A stretch of DNA of 64,000 bases from Stratiolaelaps scimitus (GCA_019614645.1 JABWDB010000001.1:4526001-4590000), one strand, 5' to 3'. Counted from the stretch's first letter, positions 45,143 through 57,124 are shown. Numbers and translations are program-made. Notes: a model not told the origin generated them from the letters alone.

Positions 45143-46057
45143 ACTATCGTACGGCAACGGGTCATTAAAATAGGCGGCGATCATAGTTTTGAAATTTTAT
45201 GTAAAAACCGTGTCAAGTTGGATTTGACTGAAGTCCGCAAAACTCCTTCTCGACCAATCCGCCTCAGTAAGGGCGACGTGCAGAAGGCTTAAATAGAAGA
45301 TATTGAAACGTCCCTTGGTGGTTTCGTGCGTTCGAAGAAAGTTTCCTCCTCAAAAAACAAAAAAAATGGCAGAAGTATTGAGTCAAATTGAAAAGTAAAA
45401 TTTGAGCGTAGAAGCTGACGCAGTTCTGCACAGCGACACCGATAGATGTACTAGAAGGAGCAACAGGTGAGGGACAGCTGCGGACATAAACAACGAGTAT
45501 GCTCGTTCATGGACAAAGGTCCTAAGGTTTGAGTCTCAAGCACGACTCACTACTTATCGTTACTCAAAGCAGCAACATCCGTTTGTTCTTTCGAAGCGGT
45601 GTTCATCTATGCGGCCAAGTTGAACTATTATTATTCCACTTAGTATACTAACCAGCGAACGCAGCGCGGATGACAGTCTCAAAGGGAGGGGGGGGGGGAG
45701 CACAGCGCAGGCTTTTACCGTTTCGTCATTCCGTTTCCAGTGGTCGTTTTCCAGGAGTATTGCCTGTCTCTGTCTACTAGGTCGGTCAGTCATCGAGAGC
45801 GCTGCTTCTACCCATTACCGTGCTCTCAGCTGTCCCGGCAAGCGGTTCCTGCCTATCTTAAATATCACGTGATAAAACAATGAGACGTCTGGTCAGGACA
45901 GCAAACTTCACATAGTTTTTTTTTTTCGCTTCTCCTATAAGCCGCTGCTCCAGGAGGTGTTCGTTTACCCCAAACAAAGTACACAACAACTAGCACAGTA
46001 ACAAGGAACTACACAATAGAATGTACTATAAATCAAAGAAATACTGATTTTTCTCAG
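45143..46057. other. Unassigned DNA
   Basis: No gene recognised. Poly-G (11 G) at about 45688-45699 and poly-T at about 45917-45926. A B-box-like GGTTTGAGTCTC lies at 45527 without other SINE features. Confidence 0.35.
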
Positions 46058-46183
46058 TTGATATCCCGATCCTCTTACAAAAGGTCCGCTCATATCCAGC
46101 GTCGTCGATATCCTCGAGATTTGGATGACGACGCGCCTCATGAGAGACCTCGCTTTGGAACAACTCCTGTATCAACTAGATAA
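46058..46183 (+). CDS. Candidate terminal exon, unknown basic protein
   Basis: CTGATTTTTCTCAG (to 46057) precedes 41 open codons ending in TAA at 46181. They include SRSSYKRSAHIQRRRYPRDL, an acidic DDD and a Pro/Arg tail. A second frame (46125-46340) with an internal acceptor-like TTTTCAG near 46240 is also open. Which frame is used, if either, is not clear. No family is recognised. Confidence 0.25.
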   Translation: MISRSSYKRSAHIQRRRYPRDLDDDAPHERPRFGTTPVSTR

Positions 46184-47420
46184 CGCTCATGTATTTCGTA
46201 CGCAACCTTTGCTGGACTCGGTATCTAAAACTTTTCAGGGTCCTAAACTTCGAGACGATGAACAAGGGAGACCACGTAGCACATTTAAAAAGCTTATGAT
46301 CAAGGAACGATTACAACGAATACTGTATATAATAAATTAAATCATGAATTCAGCCAATAGGTATCACATTTGAAATTAAGCTTTCATATATGAATAGATA
46401 TCACAGATGAAATAAACGTGGTTATTTTAAACTCACACAAGGCAATAGGAATTAACGGATACGCCTCTTCTAATCAGCGACCCCTTTGCCGAAAGGGGGC
46501 TCCGCGCAGACGGCGTGACGTAGACTTTTCTTTCGTTTCATAAGTGTCCACGGTTAAATTTGGCGAATGAAGGTCTAATTTGAAGCAATGAATAGGTATT
46601 ATAATACTATATCCTCATTGATTCAATTTTGCTGGTAGTATTCGAACATGTCCTGTGTACACATTAATAACCCAATACCGGGATGATCAAAGGGACATTG
46701 GCCGTTAGGGAACGAACAACTTGAATTACAATTGTTACCTCTCCGAGAGTTCTGTGCTCTACGGAATCTATGATAGAATCGACGCAGGGCAAATAAGAGT
46801 CACGACTTGTTGGGTTAGCCAGTTCACACTGGCTCTATTTACTACTTCTCATTGCTACCGTGTCCGAAGGGGTTGCTGTCGATCTCAAAACGGCGAGATA
46901 GATCTGTGAGCGAAACGCATATTCGTCTATGCGAGGAGACCTAGTAAAATTTCCAGGCTGAACCACAGTGAGTCCCGTCCGGGGTGTACCCTCTAGTACT
47001 GCCAAGTGGCTGAAGATCCGGGGGAATCAACCTAAGGGAGACAAGACTGAGGGTCACTGGTAGATCGAGAAAGTACAAGGCGGACCAGCCTGCCTAAATA
47101 TATATATATATATATAAAATTCTGTATAAATATTGTGTAGGATAATAAAATTATGGATCTATGTTATTATGGTGTTTGTCAAAACATGTGCACCCATCTT
47201 GTGCTCGTATCCATGTTCCTATAAGCGCTATCATGGCACACGCCTCCGGAATGACAAGACACAACAAGAAACATTGCGAGAAGTTCTTTGAGGAAATATG
47301 AAATTTGATCGACTTTTTTAGCCTTAATCTGGATACTGATCGGTCTGATTCTAAGTGGGAAAAGCCAGAACACTCCCTTTAGCATCCTGGCTACTCTCCA
47401 CTTAGCAGGCCACACCTTTA
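46184..47420. other. Unassigned DNA with (TA)n
   Basis: No gene recognised. (TA)n at 47097-47116. Confidence 0.4.
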
Positions 47421-47424
47421 CTTT

Positions 47425-47660
47425 CTTCATAGCTGACCCTCAGCTGTCTCTTCCTTCAACGGCAGGCCTTAGCAGAAGTGGGAGGTTTTCATAGCCTTTT
47501 TCATTTCCCTTCGCCTTATCCGGACGGCCGGTCCTGCTGGACTTGTCTGGGCTTTCAGGATCAACAGACCTTTGTGACGGCAGGACGGATGTTAACCATA
47601 TCCCAGCAAGTCGTAATTGCTGGAGATCGAACCGGTGATCACAAACCGTGGTGGTGTCCG
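47425..47660 (-). repeat. Retroposon family C, long copy with B-box-like head
   Basis: On the minus strand the copy starts with a B-box-like CACCGGTTCGATCTCCAGC (near 47640-47620), runs through about 150 bp of unique body, and ends in TAAGGCCTGCCGTTGAAGGA, then the stem-loop AGCTGA-GGG-TCAGCT (47431-47445) and AAGAAA. The 3' part aligns with 57125-57215. If head and tail belong together, family C is also a tRNA-headed SINE. Confidence 0.6.
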
Positions 47661-48548
47661 TGGTTTCCACAGCAATTCTGCCCGAAAAAATGCGTGTAAA
47701 CCACTCACGCTGCTACGCCGCTATATTACGGTTTATTCGCAAAATTTTGTAGACATTTCGAAGAAGGTAAGCTCACTGCTCACAAGCTACAAAACTACAA
47801 GCTTGGAACTGCAAACTACTAAATATAGCACTGCAAACTATGAAACTTCAAAACGAAATTTTTTCTTTGTTTTGAGGCTATCCACTCGGTCTATTTTTAA
47901 AGTGATCGGCACCTGTCGGCCGGTTCATCCATTATACACAAACAATCGCAATCGCGCATCCAGCAAGCGCAGATGCATAATTCAACACGCGAGCAAATCG
48001 AACGTACACAAGTCACGCACATCACTGTGTCGCGTATCGTAAACAAAGAAAATCACGCCCGCGACCGCATAATAAAATTCTGAAAAGTCGTATTAAAATT
48101 CGTATAGAATTCTATTCGAGAAATCCAGACTGTTTTAGATAAAATCATGTTTCGGTGTAAGCAGGGTTGTGTGGCCAATCACCGTTTACTCCGGCTTGCG
48201 CTATAGATAAAAAGGAAGCCGCTCGACTCCTTACAGTTAAGTGATGATATTTAACGAATAAAGAGTTGGCTGACAGCGAGTGACTTACAACATTACTGCG
48301 TCGACTGTCGACGATGAGACAGCGAGTCGGCGCGCTCTCGTTTTCATTCGCTTGATATATATTTATATATATATTTAAATGTGTGATTGATTAACAGAAC
48401 TGCCATTCAAAAACGCTTAAGTTCCCTTGAAAATAATAAACAAAATTGAAATAAAATAAAGGTGGACAAAAGTCACAACGCAAAATGTACAGTTATACAC
48501 TAGTGAACGTACAATCACAGCTACAGCTGGTACGTGGTTGAGTCCGCC

Positions 48549-48574
48549 TATATATATATATATATATATGTATA

Positions 48575-48632
<58 letters not shown>
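48549..48632. repeat. Long interrupted (TA)n array
   Basis: About 84 bp of TA repeats with a few TG and AAT interruptions, the longest array in the window. It translates as a Tyr-Ile repeat, which is meaningless as protein. Confidence 0.95.
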
Positions 48633-48636
<4 letters not shown>

Positions 48637-49369
48637 CTCTCCTCATTAAAGATCTTGGTAAATATCATAACACCTCAAACTTGGTCCACTTGACAGTTTT
48701 CTCTTATATTTGAAGAATCGAATCGTTTGCTTTTGTTTCTCTGGGACAAATACGAATGCGTGACAAACGTTGAAATAACAGTAGAATCGAGTCGCATCGC
48801 ATATTTCCTGTTACGAGGAAGATCGTCACCAACGACGAAGTTCTTCGAGACGGTGTACCCTGGTAAAAACACAGAAATAGAAAAAGTACTAGCTACAACT
48901 CATTCACGAGATTAGATTATTTTTAGTTCTGCATGTGCTGCTATTTCCCAGACATCGTTCGATTTCAGTTAGCAAACACATTACATTTTAGAGATGTTAA
49001 ACATGGTAGGAACATTGTTTTTTTTCTTTACTTTTCATAATCATCTAAGCTGGGGATTCCAAACGAGAAGTTATAATAGTTTGCAGTTTTGTAAGATATT
49101 TGTTATTATGCAAATATAATTACTAGTCGATTTTCTTCTAATATTCGATACGCAAAACGTAACGACAAAACGTGGTTGGGGGCCGCGGTTTCAGCAGACG
49201 TCTTCCTTACTACCGTGTGAGAATAGGGAATCCGTAGGCAATAGTATGGCTCCGCATGCTGGCTGATGGGCAGAGCCCTTGAGGCCACACTTTGCCGCAC
49301 TAATTATTATGCCGTAGGCGCTTCAAGATTATTCGAATTCCTAGAGGAGTAGAATCTGGGCGGAGAAGA

Positions 49370-49510
49370 CGAACGTAGGTGGTCACACGGGTTCGATCCC
49401 TGCCGTTAGACATTTGCAAATTCTACAGACAATCTTCTTCTCAATATAGATGAAAATTAAGCAGAAGTTTCGAATGTTGACTGTGAGTCAACCAGGAAAT
49501 TGACCCTCGC
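49370..49510 (+). repeat. SINE family A copy with head
   Basis: GTAGGTGGTCACACGGGTTC then GATCCCTGCCGTTAGACATT match the head at 22.25 kb. The tail CGAATGTTGACTGTGAGTCA continues into ACCAGGAAA. Its stem can pair as GTTGACT/AGTCAAC (49476-49492), a shifted register compared with other copies. Confidence 0.7.
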
Positions 49511-50220
49511 AAAGCGGTTGCATCGTTCCGAAACCCTCTGGGGTGCTTTGGACCAACGGTGGTGAAGGCACCAGCAGCATTTTATGCTGTTGCGAATTGT
49601 TGAGGGTCTACGGCCTTCGTTTCACTTCGATAAGTCTGTTCCTTTCGATCTGTCAGCCGGGCCTCACAATAGACAATATCAATGTATTGCATTAGCGGCC
49701 TGCTATGCGTCCAGACAGCTATTCTCTCTATGGTGTAATCATTGCAATTATAGTTGACAACTGCTACTCGCTGAGAATGATTCCTCTTCGTCTTCATGAT
49801 GAGAGCAATCAATAAAGGCGATGGGATTATTGAAAATGCGTTCTACCGACATCGCAAAAGTTCCTTCTCACGCTTTAAGAAGACAAATAATACTCGCGAT
49901 TTTGATAGACATAGACACATAGTGCTACTCTGTATATAGTGCGCCTCTTCTTTGAATGAAAACCGTCCATGAAGAGGCTCAACGTTGGATTCATCGTATC
50001 AACCTTTGTTGAACAATACAAACAAAACCATGTCTTCTGTGCCTCTCTTCCAATGTGGAGCTCTTGAGATAAGATGACTAACAACTACGGACAATATGCT
50101 CGTCACTAAGAGCTATTTCATAAAAATAATAATAATAATAATAATAATAATAAAGTGAAAAAATAGTTCTAACTCGATGCTTTCTGCTACAAATTCGTAT
50201 CCCAAAAACAACATTCAATC
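49511..50220. other. Unassigned DNA with (AAT)n
   Basis: No gene recognised. An (AAT)n microsatellite of about 9 units lies at 50125-50153. Confidence 0.5.
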
Positions 50221-50503
50221 ATACTGATTTCCAACAGTTGCCCATTGACACAATGAGTCCCGGGTGGATCGGTCGCATTCACTCCTGGTGCATACGGGGT
50301 GACTCGGAATGACTGAGCTTTAAGCAAAGCGGCCAGTGTTGTCTGTCAACAGATGACAGCGACTGTGCTTCGGCCGGAAGTCAGCTCAGCGTCATGGTGT
50401 AGACCGCCCTCGTACAGTTCGCTGTAGACGAACCGCGGCGCCCTCCCCCATTTAAGTCTTCAGCCTACCTAGACTTCGTCCGTTCGCTCATTCGCCGCCA
50501 GGA

Positions 50504-50842
50504 ATGACAATGACTGAACGAGTCGACGCCAGCCGCCGATGTCGGCGAGAAAAACGGTGCCAGATCATTGGAAGCGTCAGAAAGATGATTCAACGAGTTC
50601 GTGCCTCAGACGGCCGGACGACTGACGAAGACGAATTGCGCCCTTCCATTATTTCATTGTGTGACGAGGCGGCACCATTTTCGTGTCATACAAAATGCGA
50701 AAAGAAGCAGAAACTATTTGTTAGTATTCGACGTTCCGAATTAGGGGAGTGGACGCGAGGCGGGTTTCTGGCATCAGTTCTGCTACATAGTTCTGCTCCG
50801 TACAACACACACAGTTGCGTGAAAACGGTGCACGTAGATTGA
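50504..50842 (+). CDS. Candidate first coding exon, unknown Arg-rich protein
   Basis: ATG at 50504 (CAGGAATGA context) opens 112 codons. The predicted protein starts MTMTERVDASRRCRREKRCQ, continues with a basic helix-like stretch, then SDGRTTDEDELRP and a Cys/His patch, SCHTKCEKK. Upstream (50370-50500) is CpG- and GC-rich, like a promoter/5' UTR. Codon choice is GC-ending in the first 75 codons. An exon end could lie before the stop at 50840. A 107-codon minus-strand frame overlaps the 3' part. No family is recognised. Confidence 0.35.
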   Translation: MTMTERVDASRRCRREKRCQIIGSVRKMIQRVRASDGRTTDEDELRPSIISLCDEAAPFSCHTKCEKKQKLFVSIRRSELGEWTRGGFLASVLLHSSAPYNTHSCVKTVHVD

Positions 50843-51487
50843 TTCCTGGGACATTTCGTGCATTTACTACCTTGAGTAAAAATGATGCTTCGCTGGAGTC
50901 ACCCGTCCACGGCCGCTTTTGTTCCTGTGATGACTGTCTCCTTGTCGATGCGGCTTTCTGTACGCGTTTGGACGCCGCGTCAAATACGATTCTTTTTATT
51001 TTCGCAAAAAAATACTGTCGAGAGCGATGATTCAACATTTGCAAAAGAATAACTACACGTTTGCGTAGTTACAGCAAACCAAACTGTCGGTAAATGTGCT
51101 CTTCTCAACCAGATTTTTCTTGTAAGGCCTCGCCCATTGCCAACCGCGCCATTTGCTACCGTGTACAAACGTCTGATATCCAAATTCGAAGTCGATACCG
51201 TTCAGCTGCTGTGCACGTTTGCAGTCCACACTGGGTATTGCTCCTTCGAAATTGTGAAATATGAGGAGTCTGGCAAGTTCTGGAACTCTCCACTTCCTCT
51301 CTGTGCGAGTTTGTTCCCGAGCGTGCTCCGCGCTCAAGCTTGCCCCTCAGTGATGCCGGTCCGCTGACTCTAAGCGAGCGGCCGTATGGCCCGCCGGTCG
51401 GCAACAGGACGTTCTGAAGTCACAGAGAACTAGCATCCAGGCCAGATGTTCGTGTCAAATTCCGAGAGCGTGAGGTTGGCAGACGCT

Positions 51488-51516
51488 CCTCTCTCTCTCT
51501 CTCTCGCGCGCGCGCG
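51488..51516. repeat. (CT)n(CG)n compound microsatellite
   Basis: About nine CT units run directly into five to six CG units. The alternating CG part could adopt Z-DNA. Confidence 0.92.
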
Positions 51517-52517
51517 GTAGTTTCTACTAAAGCACTCTAGTGTATTGTACGGCAAACGTCTGCAAACAGTTGACGAGAGTTGTAACTCCTTCCGTGTCAT
51601 GACCTGAAATGACAACAACGCACACTGAAAGATCCAACTTTCCGAACTGGATTTCGGCATCCTATCGAATGCAGGAAGGGGAACCGTGGGGTTACAGGTT
51701 AACAATTTCCCGTCAGGGCACGGTTGAGCATCCCCGAAACACATACAACCATTCGTCAAGCTGAGCGAACTACGAATCACGTGCAAATGATGATAACTGA
51801 AAAGCGACATTATAGCATCTGTTTATGGAGACGTTGTTCTCAGGTCAGTCTACCCCACATGAAGCGTGTTGGGTACACGCGTGTTAAAAGCCTCAGACAG
51901 CAGCTATCTATCGACTCTCGTAAGAGAACTGCCAGGAATACCTGTAAAAATATTCTCACAAAAAATCCTCCAAAAAATCTTGACCTGTTGGAACAACGAG
52001 TGACATGAACAACGATAACCCATTTAGACTCATGTATTCATTTCTTCGTTCGACAGTAGGGGTGTTCCATAGTTTCGAAGGGTTTTTAGGAGTTCAATGC
52101 AGTTGCGAATAGATTTTCTAATGCGACTTGAAAAGGGCCAATCGCCAATTCATTCCAATCGGTCCTCACCCCGATGGGGGCAGTGTCTGTCGCGGCATGG
52201 CTTGATAATCAATATGTCGATTAGAAGGGCAATGACCACGACGCATGTCAACCCAGGTCACGCAACAGGAAGTCCTGGAACATGTGCGCAAAAAAGATAT
52301 GTGTTCATATGTGTGCACGCACGCTGTGCCTACACCTAAAAAAAATCACGACATACAACACAGCCACGTATCATCACCAGGCGCCTGCGGGCGTTCGTTA
52401 CCATATGTACACAGCGCGGTCGCTTTTAAAAATAGCCAATTTCAGGGGCTGCCTAAAAATGTTGCTCATAACACATCGCAAATCCTATCGTCAACCGGCC
52501 GAAAGGGTAGGGTGGCC

Positions 52518-52604
52518 ATGGAGTGGAAGAACAAGCTGCTCTTGCTGCTGCTGCTGCTGCATTATCACAATGGTCAGACGACTGATACAGTAACACTCGC
52601 GTAG
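52518..52604 (+). CDS. Candidate signal-peptide exon, unknown secreted protein
   Basis: ATG at 52518 in an excellent context (GGCCATGG) encodes MEWKNKLLLLLLLLHYHNGQ, a short basic start followed by eight leucines, as in a signal peptide, then TTDTVTLA and a TAG at 52602. The Leu run is built on a (CTG)n repeat, so a microsatellite artefact is the main alternative. A possible donor GTAACA lies at 52590. Confidence 0.3.
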   Translation: MEWKNKLLLLLLLLHYHNGQTTDTVTLA

Positions 52605-53424
52605 TGGAGGGAAGTTACAGCCTGGCGTAGTAGCCAGACGACTACGCAGATGGCCTGCAACGGCCTTAAAAAGTGGTAGGCCTCCATTTTTATGGGATGC
52701 CATAGCCAGCGCCACACCGTTACCGAGAACTCGCCTGCAGACTCCACATCAGGCATGAAGAGAGCGTAGCGAGCCTGAGCGCGCGCTGTCGTATGTTGAC
52801 ACCTTTCCGATTTGTAGACTCCGGTAGAGAGGCGTGCTGATCTTCAAACAGTGTCGATGAAAAAATTCTTTACCCTGCGGAAATATCTTATGATATATTG
52901 GGACCTTTGACATCGACGACAACTAAGCCGCATCGGTGAGCCTAGTGAAAATGTTAAAGGTTAAAACAAGTTACAAGCTAGGTTAACTTCGTAGACTAGT
53001 CTTGCTAGAAATCATTGCTTGCGTAAGCAAGCGGCAGAGACGAATCGTAATGTGATGGTTGGAAACAACGTATTTGGCTTGCTTCGTTGGTCCCGAGCGC
53101 ATGGGACCATCTGAACCGTAACGGTCATGTATTTTTGTGAAAAGGCGAGCCACAAACGGAAAATAGACATATTCAAATGAAAATGTATAGAACGAGAATG
53201 CGTAGCATATACGCTTGCATACATATGAGCTGAGCTGGAAGCGTTAGTAACATTTCCAACCGAGACATGCGTAAGCTTGCTGACACATTCATCTTAGGAG
53301 TCAACAATTCTTCCCCATCCCAAGTGGTCATGGTAATATCAAGTACGGCGTTTCCCCTTTGCACCTCTATTGCTTTGTGGTAAAAAGGTGCCTGCTCATT
53401 TTCTCCCGTGGTGGTGACGAGCCT

Positions 53425-53700
53425 ATGACAAAAGTACACATCGACATTTTCAAGCTAGGAACGATACACAGAGATACACACAATATCGAAACACCGACTC
53501 GAATGATCTTCAAGGACATTTACGCCAGGTCGTACACCGTCAAGTCAACCATTTTCATCAATCTAACGAACAGCAGGTTCCACTGTAAAATTTCAAGAAA
53601 TTTCATCTACCCTGACGACATTCACATCAGATTTTCTGCTCAACCCTATCGCCATGGCACAGAGGCGAAATGTATGATTGTTAATACCAAAAGATCGTGA
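53425..53700 (+). CDS. Candidate coding ORF, unknown protein
   Basis: An ATG at 53425 opens 91 codons to TGA at 53698. They start MTKVHIDIFKLGTIHRDTHN and continue with a beta-rich-looking, Ile/Phe/Arg-rich sequence (RMIFKDIYARS, STIFINLTNSRFHC). Codons ending in C or G are clearly favoured (ATC, TTC, AAG, GAC, TAC), as expected of real coding sequence. The frame is open back to 53359. No domain is recognised. Confidence 0.38.
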   Translation: MTKVHIDIFKLGTIHRDTHNIETPTRMIFKDIYARSYTVKSTIFINLTNSRFHCKISRNFIYPDDIHIRFSAQPYRHGTEAKCMIVNTKRS

Positions 53701-53900
53701 AAGAAAGATACGTTTGCTTTCACAGTCAAATATGGCTCGCGGTCATAGGACGTCAAAGCTGGCCGAAACAAACCAGACTAGGCAACAATTTCGCGCTTGC
53801 TCCTCGCTTTATCCGGGACTTCGGACGGAACCTAGCTGCTAGGGCAGAGGTCACAGACGCATTCGCACAGTCGCGTGAATAGAAATTACAGCCGCAAAAA

Positions 53901-54233
53901 TCAACAATTCAGACCCGGGAGCATTTCCGGAGTCCTCCGTCTCCCTTCGGGAGGCTTTCGTCGATGGCAGACTTGCGCAAGGCAGAATATTCCCATCAGC
54001 ATTTGACACTGTCCCGACACTGCCTCGATTTCGATCGCACTCACGGCCACCGCTGCTTGCTCCGAAGATTCTTTTCCCACAGAACTCTGTTCTGAATCCA
54101 ATTGCTCAGGGCATTGTTTCCAGCGAAGAGGTCCAAGCACCAGGGGCCCGGGGCGGGGAGAACTCTCAATCGCAGACGAACCCAGTCGCGGGTAGCGCAA
54201 TAATGAACGGCCGCGTTCAAAGATGCCTCGCAT
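53901..54233 (-). CDS. Candidate coding ORF, unknown protein (strand uncertain)
   Basis: A minus-strand ATG at 54233 opens 110 codons to TGA at 53901. The N-terminus is basic (RGIFERGRSLLRYPRLG), followed by an acidic Ser/Glu/Ala-rich stretch (EQLDSEQSSVGKESSEQAAV) and a Cys-containing, basic C-terminus. GC-ending codons dominate. The plus strand is also open over 53878-54288 without an early ATG, with a Ser/Pro-rich reading. I slightly prefer the minus strand because of its ATG and codon choice. No family is recognised. Confidence 0.35.
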   Translation of the reverse strand: MRGIFERGRSLLRYPRLGSSAIESSPRPGPLVLGPLRWKQCPEQLDSEQSSVGKESSEQAAVAVSAIEIEAVSGQCQMLMGIFCLAQVCHRRKPPEGRRRTPEMLPGLNC

Positions 54234-54549
54234 CAACTACATTGTATTCGCTGTATCTATGCTATCGTTGGAGACGGGAAAGGAGTAGAAGTTAATTGTC
54301 GACTTGTATCAAGTCCTTAAAGCAGTATTTGTTTGGCAGAAACCATTTCCCATCTATCTATCGATGATGGTGAGTTGAATTACGTATGTCATTGGAAACA
54401 GTATCCAGTTGGGGTAATAATAATGATAAAGTAAACATCACTCACTTGATCTAATCAGTCAATTAGGCGTTACGCCGCTAAGAACACTGCTATCATTGGC
54501 AATAATACTAATAGTCATAATCGTTTTTATTTTGTTATTAATTTATTTC

Positions 54550-54576
54550 ATTTCAGTCACCTGTGTTAGAAGTGCA

Positions 54577-54616
<40 letters not shown>

Positions 54617-54643
54617 TGTACTTCTAACACAGGTGACTGAAAT
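54550..54643. repeat. 94-bp palindrome centred on (TA)n
   Basis: The arm at 54550-54582 starts ATTTCAGTCACCTGTGTTAG. Its reverse complement lies at 54611-54643 with a single mismatch. The centre (54583-54610) is pure TA, itself self-complementary, so the whole block is one palindrome. The arms are not AT-only, so this is more than a dinucleotide artefact. Confidence 0.95.
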
Positions 54644-55764
54644 ATACTTGTTTTTATTAAACATTCAGTTGATATTGAATAGCGATTGAAACTCGCATCA
54701 ACATTCTGTCATCGTCTCGGTAAGTCGATATGCGAAAATGGGCGCATAGCTCAGACCCATTAAGTGAAAAACACGTGTCGTCATAGCGGATAGCGGGATG
54801 ACTTCGGGCTTGGCTCCGCTAGACAGTGTGCGCATGGCCGATTTGATCATCCATATTTCCCGACATAGGAATGAGAGTCCGTATGGAGCAAACGTATTTA
54901 GCGAAGAAATGCAGGCGGAAGACTCCACTCATATTTCGAAAATCTATAATTAGTCCGGCGAAGAGCTGAAGTGTCGAGAGTGTCAAACGTCTCAAACGTG
55001 TGCACTGGTAGCTACGTGGATACTGCGGTGCCCGCGTTGTTTGACTTCTCGCCTTATCTGGGTGCTTTGTTTTCATTCTGCGGAACTGTGATCCGAGGTC
55101 TGCTCGTCACAGAACTCATCACAGTATGGTGAGGACGTCATCTGTACGTATATCAGTATTTCAAACATTATATGTTTGTTTTTCTTCTAGATGTTATCTT
55201 AAAGTAAAATTATGCTAACATCTTGTAGAAACGAGAACGCTACAAGACTTTAATAAGCTTTCTCGTATTGAGCTCCTTCAATTTTCTGACTTACTTCTGA
55301 ACTAATATAGCTCTCTACTTCCAACGTACATATTCGAGAAAGGTCAATTCTCGACGAATTTGTTACGACGAATTTTTATAACGAATTGATGACATATTGT
55401 AAACGAGAACTGAAAGTATCCGACAGCACGCTGCCCAGATGCCCGACTACCGAATATGGAATCCTCGCATCTCCTGAATGAAGCTGCCCCTTAATGGAGC
55501 ATCACTTGTAAATGCACCATTTTATAATTTGGTGTGCCAGTGTGACAAACGAACGCTGCGCCATCACCCCCAAAAAAATATTACATTTCTCAATACTAAA
55601 TAATCGACATTTTGCATTTTTGTACAAATTAGGTAAAAACCTAACCCTTTTTCCGAGGGGCCGAATCTGTCGTCGAAGTCGTCGCCCTCTGCATAATATC
55701 GCTAGACATTTTCTAATACGCAGAAGTTTTGCTAATTTGCAGACACTGAATGGAAGAATCTCAC
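54644..55764. other. Unassigned DNA
   Basis: No gene recognised. Confidence 0.4.
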
Positions 55765-56155
55765 CTGTATGAGCGATGAAGAACAAGAACAGGACACGAT
55801 TGGGGCGGGGCGGGGACCCTGCGGGGTGCCGCATACAACCGTCAATCGATCTCATCATCAATAACCGATTTTCACCGGCAACCCTTCGTGGTTGCAGTAA
55901 AGATATCGACGTAGGACTAAATCCCTGTCTGGGTCGTTGCTTTGTTTTGGTAATTGAATATGGTTCGGAAGCCGTTAACGGTCTGGCCCACAAAATCTGA
56001 GCCGATAACATATCGGAAACTGGTGGGCTGTCCGAAGCCAAAAGCTTTGCCTTTTCGACACCTCTATCGTCAACTCTCTTTCCACTACAATTTTTCTCCT
56101 CGTCTTCCCCCTTTTCTTCTTCGAAGAGGAGACATATTTCCGCGATGTTGCTCAA
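55765..56155 (-). CDS. Candidate exon with strong minus-strand donor
   Basis: The minus-strand frame opens at about 56155, with acidic LFEEEKGEDEEKN near its start. It runs 130 codons to a consensus donor, ACAG|GTGAGA (read on the minus strand at 55765/55764). Past the donor it remains open to 55502. There is no ATG until about codon 49. A piece near its end (LFLFFIAHTG) resembles a minus-strand stretch near 33.1-33.2 kb, which hints at repeat origin. No family is recognised. Confidence 0.25.
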
Positions 56156-56403
56156 CCAGCCGTGCCATCACGTCTACTCTGTCTAAATGTCATACACACA
56201 TTCATAAGTGGACCTTTTGAACATATGAATCAATGAATATAGGAGACCACACAGCGTGTTGGTGCCCTCCAAAGAAGGGTCTAGTCAATAGCTTGCGTTT
56301 CTCTATTCACAAGCAACGGTTATCGTCAAACTGAAACACTAACGCTGTTTAAATAAAAAATTCTCTTGCTTTTTTGAGAAGTTTCTCTCGTTTTATTTGA
56401 TAC

Positions 56404-56440
56404 GAGAGCGAGAGAGAGAAAAAGGAGAGAGAGAGAGAGC
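56404..56440. repeat. (GA)n microsatellite, interrupted
   Basis: GA-rich tract with AAAAAGG interruption. Confidence 0.9.
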
Positions 56441-57124
56441 AACGCCGGCCTGGAATCATTGCTACCGTTACGTTCTGGCAAACCGTCACCTAGACGAAGC
56501 ATAAATTCAGCCCTTCATCTTCAGCAAGGGCATTATGTAAGCTGGGGATGTTCGCCTGAGCATGGTGCATTCTCCCTACCACCGCGCAGAGATTGGGAAG
56601 GACGTTGGTGTCGTACGTGTGCAGTCCAACCAATGTCGTCGATCTTGTTACGTTGCTAGGAACCTCCGCGTTATTGAGCTGGCAGGCACGTGCAAACAAT
56701 TCGAGTATGCAATGCGTTTAGGAGCATATATTTTCATCTCAGCGACCCGCTACAACGATCGTGTGGCTCGTCCTTTGGAGAACGCAAGGAACAGCCAGGT
56801 TTGCGTTGGCGAAGGTTGTCCGTGAAATCACACACACATTCTAACACACTAAGGTGCTCGACAATAGGTATATATCGCAGTTGAATGGTAGGCATACTCG
56901 TGACGTAAAATCAGTGACGCTGCTCTGAGAGCAACCTCTGCTAGAAACCGCTGAGCCTCGGTAGATGACCTATTCACCTTGTCCAAATCGCTGATAGTCG
57001 AAAAGATTCACAGGATGCGTGTTTCTGTAACCTGCTTGCATTTTAAGATGTCGAAGGGTACAATTTTGGCGGGGATCCCTGTCCCATCTGATTAGCGATT
57101 AGCAAAATTAGCAGATCAACTGTT
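56441..57124. other. Unassigned DNA
   Basis: An 87-codon plus frame (56562-56825) with three Cys has no splice support. Nothing else recognised. Confidence 0.35.

Noticed and set aside
48417..48668. Minus-strand frame of Tyr-Ile repeats
   Set aside because: Pure product of the (TA)n array. The same applies to other Tyr-Ile runs in the window.
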